From Streptomyces sp. CB01201 (lineage in GTDB: Bacteria; Actinomycetota; Actinomycetes; Streptomycetales; Streptomycetaceae): a stretch of DNA of 64,000 nt. A program made the position numbers and the translations under genes. The stretch covers positions 62,001 through 126,000 of the forward strand of contig NZ_NNBJ01000007.1 in NCBI RefSeq assembly GCF_002803085.1, read 5' to 3'. This document shows, in pieces, positions 62,409-64,000 of this stretch. The notes beneath the pieces are model-generated. The model was not told where the DNA came from. It saw only the letters and a list, made by a program, of their open reading frames with translations, and made no database searches. The number at the start of each line of letters is the position of its first letter. Position 1 is the first letter of the stretch.

Positions 62409-64000
62409 TTACGAGGAGGGCCCCGCCAGGACCGCCACGGGGGAGGGCAGCGGGGTGCCCGAGCCGTCGCGGCGCGGGTCGATCTCCGGGAGCTGGGCCG
62501 GGGTGCCGTTGGTCTGGGCGGCGCGGGCCGGGGCCGGGCCCGCCCAGGCCAGGACCAGCTTGTCCTCGCCCTTCAGGAACCGCTGGCAGCGCACACCGCC
62601 GGTGGCCCGGCCCTTGCGCGGATACTGATCGAACGGCGTCAGCTTCGCCGACACCGCCGCGTCGCCGAGCAGCGTCGCCCCCGAACCGGCCACCGAGAAC
62701 ACCACCGCGTCGCCGGCCGGGTCGACCGCCGTGAACGAGATCACCTTGGCGCCGTCGGTCAGCTTGATGCCGGCCATGCCGCCCGCGGCCCGGCCCTGCG
62801 GGCGCACCTGGCTCGCCTGGTAGCGCAGGAGCTGGGCGTCGTCGGTGATGAAGACCAGGTCCTCCTCGCCGGTGCGCAGCTCGGCCGCGCCCACGATCCG
62901 GTCACCGTCCTTGAGGGTGATGACCTCCAACTCGTCCTTGTTCGCCGGGTAGTCGGGCACGACGCGCTTGACGACGCCCTGCTCGGTGCCGATCGCGAGG
63001 CCGGGCGAGGACTCGTCGAGCGTGGTCAGGCAGACCACCGTCTCGTCCGGCTCCAGGGAGGACAGGAACTCCGAGATCGGGGCGCCGCCCGACAGGTTGG
63101 GCGCGGAGGCCGTGTCCGGGAGCTGCGGCAGGTCGATCACCGCCAGCCTCAGCAGCCGCCCGGTGGACGTCACCACACCCACGTCGCCGCGCTGGGTGGC
63201 GGGCACGGCCGAGACGATCACATCGTGCTTGACCCGCTTGTCCTCCTCGCCGGCCACGAACGGCTCACTGCCCGCGGTGCGGGCCAGCAGGCCCGTCGAG
63301 GAGAGCAGCACCCGGCACGGGTCGTCCGCGACCTCCAGGGCCACGGCCGCGATCGGGGCGCCCGCCGACTCCAGCAGGACCGTGCGCCGGTCGGTGCTGA
63401 ACTTCTTGGCCACCGCGGCCAGTTCGGCCGAGACCAGCTTGCGCAGTTCGCCGTCCGAGTCCAGGATCCCGGTCAGCTCGTCGATCTCGCCGGTCAGCCG
63501 GTCGCGCTCGCTCTCCAGCTCGATCCGGTCGAACCTGGTGAGGCGGCGCAGCGGGGTGTCCAGGATGTACTGCGTCTGGATCTCGCTCAGCGAGAAGTGC
63601 TCGATGAGCCGCTCCTTCGCCTGCGCCGAGTTGTCACTCGACCGGATGATCCTGATGACCTCGTCGATGTCGACCAGGGCGACCAGCAGGCCCTCGACCA
63701 GGTGCAGCCGGTCCCGGCGCTTGGTGCGGCGGAACTCGCTGCGCCGGCGCACCACGGTGAAGCGGTGGTCGAGGTAGACCTCCAGGAGCTCCTTGAGGCC
63801 GAGCGTGAGCGGCTGGCCGTCCACCAGGGCCACGTTGTTGATGCCGAAGGACTCCTCCATCGGCGTCAGCTTGTAGAGCTGCTCCAGGACGGCCTCCGGC
63901 ACGAAGCCGTTCTTGATCTCGATGACCAGACGCAGGCCGTGCGAGCGGTCGGTCAGGTCCTTCACATCGGCGATGCCCTGGAGCTTCTTCGAGCCGACCA
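62409..64000 (-). CDS. parC: DNA topoisomerase IV subunit A, C-terminal part (5' end outside window)
   Basis: About 530 residues are visible, and the frame runs off the right edge, so the tyrosine-containing catalytic domain lies outside. The visible part has the GyrA/ParC tower and coiled coil (LIVEIKNGF..., RRRSEFRRTKRRDRLHLVEGLLVAL, SEIQTQYILDTPLRRLTRFDRIELE) and then the beta-propeller blades with GDRIVGAAELR and QGRAAGGMAGIKL. The propeller lacks the GyrA box QRRGGKG and shows RKGRATGGVR instead, which favours ParC over GyrA. It is convergent with the GTPase gene and pairs with parE at 30787. Confidence 0.88.
   Translation of the reverse strand, partial: VGSKKLQGIADVKDLTDRSHGLRLVIEIKNGFVPEAVLEQLYKLTPMEESFGINNVALVDGQPLTLGLKELLEVYLDHRFTVVRRRSEFRRTKRRDRLHLVEGLLVALVDIDEVIRIIRSSDNSAQAKERLIEHFSLSEIQTQYILDTPLRRLTRFDRIELESERDRLTGEIDELTGILDSDGELRKLVSAELAAVAKKFSTDRRTVLLESAGAPIAAVALEVADDPCRVLLSSTGLLARTAGSEPFVAGEEDKRVKHDVIVSAVPATQRGDVGVVTSTGRLLRLAVIDLPQLPDTASAPNLSGGAPISEFLSSLEPDETVVCLTTLDESSPGLAIGTEQGVVKRVVPDYPANKDELEVITLKDGDRIVGAAELRTGEEDLVFITDDAQLLRYQASQVRPQGRAAGGMAGIKLTDGAKVISFTAVDPAGDAVVFSVAGSGATLLGDAAVSAKLTPFDQYPRKGRATGGVRCQRFLKGEDKLVLAWAGPAPARAAQTNGTPAQLPEIDPRRDGSGTPLPSPVAVLAGPSS

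Overview
The window is high-GC chromosomal DNA from a Streptomyces. The evidence is the sporulation regulator WhiH directly upstream of the principal sigma factor HrdB, an actinobacterial LexA, NrdR-NrdJ, topoisomerase IV genes, many start codons 6-10 bases after a TANNNT -10 element (leaderless style), and typical Streptomyces intergenic repeats. From memory, the gene order of the flanks matches the S. coelicolor SCO5800-SCO5836 region; I could not verify this by alignment.

Left flank (1-37978), mostly core genes. It opens with the end of a siderophore (NIS) locus: a GNAT acyltransferase carrying a long Pro/Gly repeat, then an IucA/IucC synthetase. Next come DNA repair and dNTP supply: DinG-like helicase, convergent lexA, then nrdR-nrdJ. 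A row of small genes follows: TerD-like, YdbC-like, histidine phosphatase, ADP-ribosylglycohydrolase, rnhB and a protein resembling a helicase C-terminal fragment. After an unknown protein come RecQ with a phosphoribosyltransferase-like tail, a DUF4192 protein, a glycogen-debranching-like enzyme, an NrtR-like NUDIX regulator, an ABC ATPase-permease fusion, whiH, hrdB, a secreted trypsin-like protease, a small zinc protein, parE, a two-component operon and an acetate-type symporter.

Accessory block (about 37979-58690), between the symporter and the citrate synthases. It starts with 750 bp of hairpins and repeats. A first cassette holds an ABC importer of the nitrate/sulfonate/taurine type, flanked by two closely related CitB-type response regulators, only one of which has an adjacent CitA-type kinase. 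The second cassette looks like a complete alpha-1,3-glucan (mutan/nigeran) utilisation locus: two secreted multidomain GH87-type glycanases, a LacI regulator, a CUT1 sugar ABC importer and a cytoplasmic GH13 glucosidase. The first glycanase is split by a single-base frameshift; the second is intact.

Right flank (58692-64000), core again: an HTH-citrate synthase fusion divergent from a normal citrate synthase, with palindromes between them, then a G3E (CobW-like) GTPase, and the C-terminal part of parC running off the right edge.

No tRNA, rRNA, CRISPR array, insertion sequence or prophage gene was seen. Positions, motifs and hairpins were read by eye; family names come from motif recognition and no database search was run.
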